Positions 56,343 through 64,000 of a DNA stretch of 64,000 bases are shown in pieces. How positions within the stretch are numbered: position 1 is the first letter of the stretch; each line of letters begins with the position of its first letter. Origin of the DNA: Arthrobacter sp. B1805 (lineage in GTDB: Bacteria > Actinomycetota > Actinomycetes > Actinomycetales > Micrococcaceae); the NCBI RefSeq assembly GCF_002929745.1, contig NZ_PJIQ01000012.1:48389-112388 (forward strand). Reading direction: 5' to 3'. Under the pieces are notes generated by a model. It searched no databases. It was not told the DNA's origin and was given only the letters and a program-made list of their open reading frames with translations. The position numbers and the translations under genes were made by a program.

Positions 56343-57049
56343 CGGGTCACGATCGCACCAGCGAGGAGCTCCGGGCACTCGCACTGCAGGGCAACGAGGA
56401 ACTGGGTTGGGACTCACCGGCCAACGACGTCGTCGCCTGGGTCGCGCGGGAGTTCGGCGTTGCAGCCACGGCGGTGGCCAGTTCAATGGCGGACGCTGTC
56501 CTGCCCCACCTCGTCTCGCAACAACTCCCGGGCGTCGACGTCCTGTTCCTGGAGACCGGGTACCACTTCCCGGAAACCCTCGCCACGCGCAACGAAGTGG
56601 CGGGAAGCCTCGACGTCAACCTCGTGGACGTCCTTCCCGCGCTCACGGTCGAGGAGCAGGACCGCCGCTACGGCAGGGATCTCTTCGGTACCGACCCGGC
56701 GTGGTGCTGCGCGCTGCGGAAGATGGATCCGCTGAAGAACGCACTGGCAGGCTACGACGTGTGGTTCACCGGGGTACGGCGCGACGAAGCTCCGACACGC
56801 ACCACCACACCCCTCGTCACGTGGGACACCCAGCACGAGCTCGTGAAGGTGAATCCGCTGGCCGCCTGGAGCTTCGACGACCTCCTGGAGTACGCCCGGT
56901 CGCACCAGGTACCGGTCAACCTGCTGCTGTCCAACGGCTACCCCTCGATCGGCTGCCGTCCCTGCACGCGTCCGGTGGCCCCGGGAGAAGACCCGCGAGC
57001 CGGCCGCTGGGCAGGACTCGCCAAGACAGAATGCGGGATACACCAATGA
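56339..57049 (+). CDS. cysH: Adenylylsulfate (APS) reductase, CysH family
   Basis: Reduces activated sulfate to sulfite. 236 aa from the GTG at 56339, overlapping the sir stop by 4 bp (GTGA), with AGGAAGGAG upstream. The P-loop-like fold carries ADAVLPHLV and LFLETGYHFPET. Cysteine pairs CC (WCCALRKMDP) and CRPC bind a [4Fe-4S] cluster, marking an APS rather than PAPS reductase. The catalytic Cys is in ECGIH near the end. No cysC kinase is visible, in line with APS as substrate. Confidence 0.94.
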   Translation: MTGHDRTSEELRALALQGNEELGWDSPANDVVAWVAREFGVAATAVASSMADAVLPHLVSQQLPGVDVLFLETGYHFPETLATRNEVAGSLDVNLVDVLPALTVEEQDRRYGRDLFGTDPAWCCALRKMDPLKNALAGYDVWFTGVRRDEAPTRTTTPLVTWDTQHELVKVNPLAAWSFDDLLEYARSHQVPVNLLLSNGYPSIGCRPCTRPVAPGEDPRAGRWAGLAKTECGIHQ

Positions 57050-57960
57050 GCACTGCAATCGGGAATCGCCTGCTGTCGAGCCTGGACGCCCTCGAGTCCG
57101 AAGCGATCCACATCCTGCGCGAGGCATCCGCCGAATTCGAGCGACCCGCCCTGCTGTTCAGCGGCGGGAAGGATTCAGTGGTGATGCTCCACCTCGCGGC
57201 GAAGGCGTTCTGGCCGGGTCGGGTGCCCTTCCCCGTGCTCCATGTCGACACGGGGCACAATTTCGCCGAGGTGATCACCTTCCGCGACGAGACCGTGGAG
57301 CGGCTGGGGCTGCGGCTCGTCGTCGGATCGGTGCAGGACTACATCGACGACGGCCGGCTCTCCGAACGCGTCGACGGTACCCGGAACCCCCTGCAGACCC
57401 AGCCGCTCCTCGATGCCATCAGCACCAACCGGTTCGACGTCGTCTTCGGCGGCGGCCGCCGGGACGAGGACAAAGCCAGGGCCAAGGAGCGCATCCTGTC
57501 GCTGCGCGACGAGTTCGGCCAGTGGGACCCCCGGAACCAGCGCCCCGAACTCTGGCGGCTCTACAACGGGAGGCACACCGTGGGCCAGCATGTGAGGGCT
57601 TTCCCCATCAGCAACTGGACCGAGCTGGACATCTGGCGGTACATCGAACGGGAGGGCATCGCTCTCCCGCCGCTGTACTACGCCCACGCGCGTGAAGTGT
57701 TCCGCCGCGACGGCATGTGGCGCGCCGTGGGGGAGGTGTCCCGACCCGAACCCCACGAAAAGGTGCAGGTGCGGACCGTCCGCTACCGCACCGTGGGCGA
57801 CATGTCCTGCACCGGCGCGGTCGAGTCCGACGCCGCCAGCGCCACCGACGTGGTACGGGAAGTGGCCCTGAGCACCATCACGGAGCGCGGCGCCACCCGT
57901 GCCGACGACCGCATCTCCGAAGCCGCCATGGAAGACCGAAAGAAAGACGGGTACTTCTGA
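57046..57960 (+). CDS. cysD: Sulfate adenylyltransferase subunit 2
   Basis: Makes APS from sulfate and ATP together with CysN. 304 aa. The PP-loop is ALLFSGGKDSVVM. HVDTGHNFAEVI and the conserved GGRRDEDKARAKERILS are standard. Overlaps cysH by 4 bp (ATGA) and cysN by one base. Confidence 0.95.
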   Translation: MSTAIGNRLLSSLDALESEAIHILREASAEFERPALLFSGGKDSVVMLHLAAKAFWPGRVPFPVLHVDTGHNFAEVITFRDETVERLGLRLVVGSVQDYIDDGRLSERVDGTRNPLQTQPLLDAISTNRFDVVFGGGRRDEDKARAKERILSLRDEFGQWDPRNQRPELWRLYNGRHTVGQHVRAFPISNWTELDIWRYIEREGIALPPLYYAHAREVFRRDGMWRAVGEVSRPEPHEKVQVRTVRYRTVGDMSCTGAVESDAASATDVVREVALSTITERGATRADDRISEAAMEDRKKDGYF

Positions 57961-59354
57961 TGACCCTCCTCACCGAGAATGTTCCGGACCTCGCCACCGG
58001 CTCGCTGTTCCGGTTCGCGACGGCAGGCTCCGTGGACGACGGGAAGTCGACGCTCGTGGGACGGCTGCTGCATGACAGCAAATCGGTCCTGGCCGACCAA
58101 CTCGACGCCGTCGAACGGGCCTCGGCCGAACGAGGGTTCGGCGGTGCGGCGGTGGACGGCGTCCAGCAACTCGACCTCGCCCTGCTCACCGACGGACTCC
58201 GCGCCGAGCGCGAGCAGGGCATAACCATCGACGTCGCCTACCGGTACTTCGCGACGGCGAAGCGTTCCTTCATCCTCGCCGATTGCCCGGGACACGTGCA
58301 GTACACCAGAAACACGGTGACCGGGGCCTCGACCGCGGACGCCGTCGTCGTACTCATCGACGCCCGGAAGGGAGTGCTCGAACAGACGCGACGCCATCTC
58401 GCCGTCGCCCGGCTCCTGCGCGTGCCCCACCTCATCGCCGCGGTCAACAAGATCGACCTCGTGGACTACAGCGAAGCCCGCTTCCGCAGTGTGGAGGCAG
58501 AACTCCAGCGTGCGGCCGCAGAGCTGGGGGAGACGAGCCTCACTGTAGTGCCCGTGTCCGCGCTGCGAGGTGACAACATCGTGAACCGCTCGGAGCGCAC
58601 ACCCTGGTATGCGGGTCCGTCACTCCTCGAGATCCTCGAGCGCCTGCCCTCGCTCACCGATCTCGAGACCGGAAGCGAGTCCTTCCGCTTCCCGGTCCAG
58701 ACTGTCATCCGGCCACAGGGTGCCCTGGCACCGGGGCTCGACCCCGACGAGTACCGGGACTATCGCGGCTACGCCGGCCAGATCGTCGCCGGCACAGTCC
58801 GTGTGGGAGATGCTGTCGCTGTTCTTCCTGGTGAGCGGACGACGGTGGTCTCAGCGATCGATGCCGCGGGTGAGCAGCTGGACGAAGCCTTTGCGCCGCA
58901 ATCCGTGGTGCTCAGGCTGCGGGAGGACCTCGACATCGCGCGCGGTGATCTGATCGCCGAGGCCGGAACACACGGGGGCAGCAGCCGGGACATCCAGGCG
59001 TCCCTGTGCTGGCTCTCGCCCAAGGCACTCGAACCCGGATCGCTGGTGCTGATCAAGCACGGCAGCTCGACGGTGCGCGGCAGGATCTCGGAGATCCTCG
59101 GTCGGCTCGACCTCGACACCTTCACGGACCAGCCCGCCGCGCGGCTCGGCCTCAACGACATCGGAACCGTGCGCCTGAGGGTCGCTTCCCCGCTGCCGGT
59201 TGATGCCTATGCCGCATCGCGCCATACCGGCTCGTTCCTCGTGATCGACCCGGGGGACGGCAACACCCTGGCCGCAGGTCTCGTGACCGGCTCCGATCCT
59301 GCGTCGGTGGGCCCTGCAGGCGCCCGATCCGCTGGGGGTCCCGATGTCTCCTGA
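57960..59354 (+). CDS. cysN: Sulfate adenylyltransferase subunit 1 (GTPase)
   Basis: GTPase partner of CysD that drives APS synthesis. 464 aa. G1 GSVDDGKSTLVGRLL, G3 DCPGHVQYTRN and G4 NKIDLVDY are intact. EF-Tu-like barrel domains follow. There is no fused APS kinase (CysC) at the C-terminus, unlike the mycobacterial CysNC. The 3' end overlaps the next gene by 11 bp. Confidence 0.95.
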   Translation: MTLLTENVPDLATGSLFRFATAGSVDDGKSTLVGRLLHDSKSVLADQLDAVERASAERGFGGAAVDGVQQLDLALLTDGLRAEREQGITIDVAYRYFATAKRSFILADCPGHVQYTRNTVTGASTADAVVVLIDARKGVLEQTRRHLAVARLLRVPHLIAAVNKIDLVDYSEARFRSVEAELQRAAAELGETSLTVVPVSALRGDNIVNRSERTPWYAGPSLLEILERLPSLTDLETGSESFRFPVQTVIRPQGALAPGLDPDEYRDYRGYAGQIVAGTVRVGDAVAVLPGERTTVVSAIDAAGEQLDEAFAPQSVVLRLREDLDIARGDLIAEAGTHGGSSRDIQASLCWLSPKALEPGSLVLIKHGSSTVRGRISEILGRLDLDTFTDQPAARLGLNDIGTVRLRVASPLPVDAYAASRHTGSFLVIDPGDGNTLAAGLVTGSDPASVGPAGARSAGGPDVS

Positions 59355-60531
59355 AGCCACGGGACCGATCAACGAGAACCTGGCCCGACGCCGCTCGGGA
59401 CGCGGGCGCGTCCTGAAGAGCCGGGCGGTGGAGACAGCCCTCGGGGCTTGCCTGGTCGCCACGGTGGCGGCAGGTGCCGCCGTCGCGGCCTACGCCTCCT
59501 CGCAGCAGGTAACCTCGACCGCTTCTGGTCCGCAGGTGGCCTCGGCGGCGGATGAACTCCGCCTCGGCTATTTCGGCAACCTGACCCACGCTCCTGCCCT
59601 CGTAGGCCTCGAGACAGGGATGTTCGAGGACGAGCTCGGTGATACGAGCCTCACCGCGCAGGCTTTCAACGCCGGGCCCGCTGCGGTCGAGGCCCTGAAC
59701 GCCGGTGCCCTCGATGCCGCCTTCATCGGGCCGAACCCGGCCATCAATTCCTATATCCAGAGCGAGGGCGAGTCCCTGCGCGTCGTGGCCGGGGCCACGT
59801 CCGGAGGAGCGCAACTCGTCGTGCGACCCGGTATAGGGACCGCAGATGATCTCCGCGGGGCAACGCTCGCGACACCGCAGTTGGGCAACACGCAGGACGT
59901 GGCACTGCGTACCTGGCTGGCCGATAACGGTCTGTCGACCGGCACCGGTGCCACGGGCGATGTCCTGATCACTCCGACGGAGAATGCCCTCTCCCTGCAG
60001 CTCTTCGCCAACGGCGACCTCGACGGCGCATGGGTGCCCGAGCCGTGGGCCTCCCGCCTCGTCCTCGAAGCAGGCGGTACGGTCCTCGTCGACGAAAAGG
60101 ACCTGTGGCCCGGAGGGCGGTTCCCCACCACGCTCCTCGTGGTGTCCTCGACCTATCTCGCCGATCACCCGGAGCAGGTCGAAGCCCTGCTGCGCGGAGA
60201 ACTGCGAGCACTGCAGTGGCTGGCGGCGAACACCGGTGGAACCGGGGCTGCCGGAACTGCCGGTGATGCCGCCGACGTGCTCAACCGGAGCCTCGAAGCG
60301 GCACAATCGAAAGCACTGCCCGACGCCGTACTGAACCGGGCGCTCGGCAGGCTCGAGTTCACCCAGGACCCGCTGGGAGGATCCTTGGAACAGCTCCTGG
60401 CTGATGGAATAGCTGCTGGTACGGCCCAGGAGTACGACATCGGGGGAATCCTGGACCTCACACTCCTCAATCACGTGCGGGCGGAATCCGCACTTGATCC
60501 GGTGTTCGCGACCGGATCAGGAGAGGGCTGA
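59344..60531 (+). CDS. ABC transporter substrate-binding protein (SsuA/TauA/NrtA type)
   Basis: 395 aa. An N-terminal hydrophobic segment (residues about 28-50) is a signal anchor or Sec signal; no good lipobox follows it. The mature domain has LRLGYFGNLTHAPALVGLETGMF, GPAAVEALNAGALDAAFIGPNP and GGAQLVVRPGIGTADDLRG, typical of aliphatic sulfonate or nitrate binding proteins. It starts inside cysN. Its place in a sulfur operon favours an organosulfonate or sulfate-ester substrate, but the exact ligand is unknown. Confidence 0.88.
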   Translation: MSPEATGPINENLARRRSGRGRVLKSRAVETALGACLVATVAAGAAVAAYASSQQVTSTASGPQVASAADELRLGYFGNLTHAPALVGLETGMFEDELGDTSLTAQAFNAGPAAVEALNAGALDAAFIGPNPAINSYIQSEGESLRVVAGATSGGAQLVVRPGIGTADDLRGATLATPQLGNTQDVALRTWLADNGLSTGTGATGDVLITPTENALSLQLFANGDLDGAWVPEPWASRLVLEAGGTVLVDEKDLWPGGRFPTTLLVVSSTYLADHPEQVEALLRGELRALQWLAANTGGTGAAGTAGDAADVLNRSLEAAQSKALPDAVLNRALGRLEFTQDPLGGSLEQLLADGIAAGTAQEYDIGGILDLTLLNHVRAESALDPVFATGSGEG

Positions 60532-60540
60532 GGAAACGCC

Positions 60541-61257
60541 ATGCTCGAGCCTCCCAGCATCACCGTCAGGGGATTGTCCAAACAGTTCTCGCACCAGGCT
60601 CCACTGGTCCTGGACGGCGTCGATCTCGAAGTGGCGACGGGTGAGTTCATCACCCTCCTCGGCGCGTCCGGCTGCGGCAAATCGACCCTGCTGAACCTCA
60701 TCGCGGGACTCGAATCGCCGACGACGGGCACCATTGCCGCACCCAGGGCCGCGTTCATGTTCCAGGACCCCTCCCTGTTCCCGTGGCTCTCGGCACAGGG
60801 CAACGTGGAGCTGGCGCTCGAACTGCGCGGGGTACCGCGGGCACAGCGGGGCAGCGAGGCAGCGCGCCTCCTCGATGTGGTGCACCTCGCCGACGCCGCA
60901 CGCAAGAAACCGCATGAGCTGTCCGGAGGCATGCGCCAGCGGGTCGCCCTGGCGCGATCGCTCGCGCAGGACCGGGACGTGCTGCTCATGGATGAACCCT
61001 TCGCCGCGCTCGATGCGATCACTCGCGACCTGCTGCACGCCGAGCTGCTGCGGGTCTGGCGACAGACGGGCCGCACCATCGTCTTCATCACGCACAACGT
61101 CCGTGAGGCGGTGCTGCTCGGGCAGCGAGTGCTGCTGATGTCCTCGCGGCCGGGCAGGGTCGTCGGTGAGTGGTCCACTGCCGGCCAGGATGCCGTAGCC
61201 CTGACGGCGAGCATCACCGCCGAACTGCGGAAGGAGATCCGACGCCATGCAGCCTGA
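60541..61257 (+). CDS. ABC transporter ATP-binding protein (SsuB type)
   Basis: 238 aa. Walker A GASGCGKSTLLNL, signature LSGGMRQRVALARSL, Walker B VLLMDEPFAALD and H-loop FITHNVREAV are complete. The MFQDPSLFPWLSAQGNVEL Q-loop is typical of the SsuB/TauB/NrtD group. GAGGAAA precedes the ATG. It lies 9 nt after the binding-protein gene and overlaps the permease gene by 11 bp. Confidence 0.93.
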   Translation: MLEPPSITVRGLSKQFSHQAPLVLDGVDLEVATGEFITLLGASGCGKSTLLNLIAGLESPTTGTIAAPRAAFMFQDPSLFPWLSAQGNVELALELRGVPRAQRGSEAARLLDVVHLADAARKKPHELSGGMRQRVALARSLAQDRDVLLMDEPFAALDAITRDLLHAELLRVWRQTGRTIVFITHNVREAVLLGQRVLLMSSRPGRVVGEWSTAGQDAVALTASITAELRKEIRRHAA

Positions 61258-62224
61258 GACGCACGTGTCCGACCCTCACGCCGTGGGGCCGCTGACGCAG
61301 CACCTGCAGGATCATCGGTCCGCAACCCGCGCGCCCGGCCTCGACCGTGGGATCGATCCTGGCTGCGATTCAGGCCGCGAACTCGATGCGGGCCTCGATG
61401 CACTCCAACAGCAGACAGTTCCTTCCATCCGCTGGTCCGCGCGAGTGACGAAGGCGCTGCTGCCCGTCGCCGCGGTCGCCGCGGTCATCTACTGCTGGCA
61501 GATGTATGTGTGGCTGGTGCGGCCGCGTCCCGACGTGCTGCCCGGTCCCGCCGACGTGTTCCTGACGCTGCGCGGGCTCATCGCCGACGGCCAGGCACAG
61601 GCTGTCATCCTCACGAGCCTCGAACGAGGCCTGGCAGGGTTCGTCATCGCCGTGCTGATCGCCACTCCGCTGGGTCTGCTGCTCGCCCAGAACGGGCTCC
61701 TCCGTGGAGCTTTCGGTCCGATCATCTCCGGCTTGCAGGTCCTGCCGTCGGTCGCCTGGGTGCCGGCCGCCATCGTCTGGTTCGGCCTGAGCGACGCCAC
61801 CGTCTACTTCGTCGTCCTCATGGGGGCGGTCCCGTCGATCGTCAACGGGCTCATCTCCGGGGTGGATCAGGTGCCCGACCAGTACCGCCGGGTGGGCCAC
61901 GTGCTGGGTGCAGGACGGTGGGCACTGGTGGTGAAGATCGTTCTTCCGGCGGCGCTTCCCGGGTACGTCGCGGGGCTGAAGCAGGGTTGGGCCTTCTCCT
62001 GGCGCTCACTGATGGCAGCGGAGATCATCGCGACGGGCGGCGCGCTCGGGTTCGGTCTGGGCGGACTCCTCGAGCAGGGCCGGGTGTTGTCGGACATGGC
62101 GGTCGTCCTGGCTGCTGTCCTGATCATCCTGCTGATCGGGGTGGTGGTGGAACTGATCGTCTTCGGGCCGTTGGAACGCCGTCTGCTCCGTCGCCGCGGG
62201 CTACTGGAAGCAGGTACGCGATGA
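61247..62224 (+). CDS. ABC transporter permease (SsuC/TauC type)
   Basis: 325 aa. A soluble N-terminal extension of about 65 residues is rich in His, Asp and Arg. Six transmembrane segments follow. The EAA-type loop GHVLGAGRWALVVKIVLPAALPGYVAGLKQGW contacts the ATPase. Homologues of similar permeases carry sulfonates, taurine or nitrate. AAGGAG lies 10 nt upstream of the ATG. It overlaps the siroheme synthase gene by 4 bp (ATGA). Confidence 0.92.
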   Translation: MQPETHVSDPHAVGPLTQHLQDHRSATRAPGLDRGIDPGCDSGRELDAGLDALQQQTVPSIRWSARVTKALLPVAAVAAVIYCWQMYVWLVRPRPDVLPGPADVFLTLRGLIADGQAQAVILTSLERGLAGFVIAVLIATPLGLLLAQNGLLRGAFGPIISGLQVLPSVAWVPAAIVWFGLSDATVYFVVLMGAVPSIVNGLISGVDQVPDQYRRVGHVLGAGRWALVVKIVLPAALPGYVAGLKQGWAFSWRSLMAAEIIATGGALGFGLGGLLEQGRVLSDMAVVLAAVLIILLIGVVVELIVFGPLERRLLRRRGLLEAGTR

Positions 62225-63423
62225 CCTACCCCCTCGGACTCCAGCTCGCGGGACGGAAGGTCCTCGTGGTGGGCGGTGGCCCGGTGGCCGCACGCCGCAT
62301 TCCCGCACTCGCCGAGGACGGGGCCCTCATCACCGTCGTCGCCCCGGACGCGTGCGAGGACATCCGCGAACTCGCCGCAGCCGGAACACTGGAGTGGAAG
62401 GCACGGGGCTACCACGTCCGCGATCTCGACGGCGCCTGGCTGGTGTTGGCCCATTCGGGAAGCGACCGCATCCAGGCCGTGATCGCTGCCGATGCCGAGG
62501 CCGCGCGCATCTGGTGCGTCAAGGGCGGGGACTCCTACCACTCGACGGCCTGGGTCCCGGCCGTGGCATCGCTCGACGGCGTGACGGTGGCCGTCAACAC
62601 CCACGGCGACCCGCGCCGGGCGATGGCACTGCGCGACGGCGTGGCCGCCGCTCTCGAGACCGGCGCGCTGCCGCTGAGGAGCCACCGGAGGATCACCGGA
62701 TCCGGCAGGGTCGCGCTCGTCGGCGGTGGCCCGGGCGGAGCGGGCCTGATCACCTCCCGCGGCCGGCAGCTGCTGGCGCAGGCGGACGTCGTCGTCGCCG
62801 ACCGGCTCGGTCCCCGGTCCGTGCTCAGCGAGCTCGCGCCGGACGTCCAGGTCATCGACGTCGGCAAGATGCCAGGGCACCACCCCGTACCCCAGTCCGA
62901 GATCAACACGATCCTGGTGGAACAGGCACTCCTCGGACATCTGGTGGTGCGACTGAAGGGCGGGGATCCCTACGTCCTAGGCCGCGGGGGAGAGGAGGAG
63001 CAGTACTGCCGGGAGCACGGTGTGTCCGTCGAAGTGGTTCCGGGCGTCACATCCGCGATCTCCGTCCCTGCCGCCGCCGGCATTCCCGTCACCCACCGCG
63101 GCGTGGCCAAGGGATTCAGCGTCCTGACCGGACACGAGGGCATCACCCAGCAGGTCGGGCTGATCCCGGGAGGCAGCGACCACACGCTGATCCTCCTCAT
63201 GGGAGTCTCCCTCCTCCGAAGGTCCGCCCGGATCCTCATGGACGGTGGGCGCGCTGCCTCCACTCCGGTCGCCATCATCGAGGACGGCTGGATGCCGACC
63301 CAGCGCGTCACCACGGCGACGCTCGCCACCATCGCGGACCGCGCGGAGGCAATCGGCGTGCGCGCCCCGGCGGTCATCGTGGTGGGCGACGTCGTCACGC
63401 TCTCGCCCCACTTCATGCCCTGA
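62221..63423 (+). CDS. cobA: Siroheme synthase: precorrin-2 dehydrogenase fused to uroporphyrinogen-III C-methyltransferase
   Basis: 400 aa making the siroheme cofactor for the sulfite reductase at the head of the operon. The N-terminal Rossmann domain (about 1-150; KVLVVGGGPVAARRIPALAEDG) is of the CysG/Met8 dehydrogenase type and could also insert iron. The C-terminal SUMT domain (about 155-400) has VGGGPGGAGLITSRG, GGDPYVLGRGGEE and VVPGVTSAISVPAAAG. The gene starts inside the permease stop codon. CysG would be an equally good name. Confidence 0.93.
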   Translation: MTYPLGLQLAGRKVLVVGGGPVAARRIPALAEDGALITVVAPDACEDIRELAAAGTLEWKARGYHVRDLDGAWLVLAHSGSDRIQAVIAADAEAARIWCVKGGDSYHSTAWVPAVASLDGVTVAVNTHGDPRRAMALRDGVAAALETGALPLRSHRRITGSGRVALVGGGPGGAGLITSRGRQLLAQADVVVADRLGPRSVLSELAPDVQVIDVGKMPGHHPVPQSEINTILVEQALLGHLVVRLKGGDPYVLGRGGEEEQYCREHGVSVEVVPGVTSAISVPAAAGIPVTHRGVAKGFSVLTGHEGITQQVGLIPGGSDHTLILLMGVSLLRRSARILMDGGRAASTPVAIIEDGWMPTQRVTTATLATIADRAEAIGVRAPAVIVVGDVVTLSPHFMP

Positions 63424-63473
63424 TCGTCCGGCCCTTCCACGCCGCCACCCCTCGCTAGAACAGGAACCTGCTA

Positions 63474-64000
63474 GTGCCCATCAATGCATCCGACTCCTCG
63501 CCCTCCTTCCCGCCTGCTGCGTCCTCCTCCACGCCCTCCTCCGTGCCTGCTGCGTCCTACTCCGCGCCCTCGTCCGCGCCCTCCTCCGTGCCTGTTGCCG
63601 TGCCTGTTGCCGCGCCGGCCCGTTCGCTGCGGGTCGCGATCATCGGGGCCGGACCGGCGGGTGTCTATGCCGCCGACATCCTGACGAAGTCGGACCCCGT
63701 GCAGGACGGGCAGCTCGAGGTCGAGATCGATCTCTTCGACCGATACCCGGCGCCCTACGGGCTGATCCGGTACGGGGTCGCTCCTGACCATCCCCGGATC
63801 AAGGGCATCGTGAACGCGCTGCACAAGGTACTGGACCGGGGCGATGTCAGGTTCTTCGGGAACGTGGACTACGGCACCGATGTCCGCCTGGGGGACCTTC
63901 GGGCGCACTACGACGCGGTGATTTTCGCGACCGGGGCGATCAAGGACGCGGACCTGAACATCCCCGGTATCGAGCTCGAGGGCTCGTTCGGCGGCGCGGA
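63474..64000 (+). CDS. FAD-dependent ferredoxin-NADP reductase (FprA-like), 5' part
   Basis: Open to the window edge. GTG at 63474 with AGGA 8 nt upstream. A low-complexity leader of about 48 residues made of Ser, Pro, Ala and Val precedes SLRVAIIGAGPAGVYAADIL, the FAD-binding motif. Next come RYPAPYGLIRYGVAPDHP and VIFATGAIKDADLNIPG, diagnostic for adrenodoxin-reductase-like FprA. It would reduce a ferredoxin with NADPH, a natural source of electrons for FdxA and the sulfite reductase (inference from context). A start nearer the FAD motif cannot be excluded. Confidence 0.85.
   Translation, partial: MPINASDSSPSFPPAASSSTPSSVPAASYSAPSSAPSSVPVAVPVAAPARSLRVAIIGAGPAGVYAADILTKSDPVQDGQLEVEIDLFDRYPAPYGLIRYGVAPDHPRIKGIVNALHKVLDRGDVRFFGNVDYGTDVRLGDLRAHYDAVIFATGAIKDADLNIPGIELEGSFGGA

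Noticed and set aside
63497..63625. Repeat tract taken as a minisatellite or CRISPR-like array
   Set aside because: The repeats are imperfect, without spacers, and lie in frame inside a coding sequence with a sensible product.

Overview
The window is 64 kb of a high-GC Gram-positive chromosome. It is almost certainly from an actinobacterium of the Micrococcaceae (Arthrobacter-like). The evidence is the protein sequences, the paired clpP1/clpP2 genes, a homologue of the mycothiol-dependent nitroreductase, a polyprenol-phosphomannose mannosyltransferase, a type-A RNase P RNA, frequent GTG/TTG starts, and many genes whose -10 box sits directly before the start codon. No rRNA operon, prophage, insertion sequence or CRISPR array is visible. 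The DNA looks like core chromosome throughout.

Layout. 1-9.4 kb: end of a sirtuin gene, tRNA-Val, rlmN, gnd, the cysteine pair cysK-cysE, msrA, then Nif3-like / zinc-ribbon / RNase HI genes, with a VOC domain fused to the RNase H, and yaaA. 9.4-18.6 kb: RNase P RNA, an MFS exporter, def with an acyl-CoA dehydrogenase, tRNA-His, orn, the mannosyltransferase mptB, a DUF3224 protein, tRNA-Arg, an SSB-like protein and a lipoprotein. 18.8-29 kb: ettA, thioesterases, truncated haemoglobin with a MscS channel, OsmC, pepN, rpiB-nei. 29-36 kb: tRNA-Gly, tRNA-Pro and the proteostasis block tig-clpP1-clpP2-clpX, then gapB and the nitroreductase homologue. 36-50 kb: valS, a SulP transporter with a divergent MerR regulator, an SDR, a P450, a T-box-controlled ileS, folC-DUF4233-ndk and an aldo-keto reductase. 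50-64 kb: a fadA-fadB beta-oxidation operon, fdxA, and a tightly overlapping assimilatory sulfur operon (sulfite reductase, cysH, cysD, cysN, a sulfonate/nitrate-type ABC transporter, siroheme synthase), ending in a truncated ferredoxin-NADP reductase.

How the genes fit together. The right end makes sulfide from sulfate: CysDN activates sulfate to APS, CysH reduces APS to sulfite, and the siroheme sulfite reductase reduces sulfite to sulfide. Siroheme comes from the fused CobA/CysG protein, and electrons plausibly come from FdxA and the ferredoxin reductase. CysE and CysK near the left end then make cysteine. The middle of the window closely follows, as I remember it, the gene neighbourhood Rv2445c-Rv2478c of Mycobacterium tuberculosis.

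The most notable signals are the RNase HI-VOC fusion, a series of apparently leaderless promoters, a SigH/SigR-type promoter before a nitroreductase homologue that lacks its second active-site cysteine, a ClgR-like box before clpP1, a MerR dyad between sulP and merR, a perfect palindrome upstream of fadA, and a T-box leader for a eukaryote-like IleRS. I found no wholly new multi-gene system.
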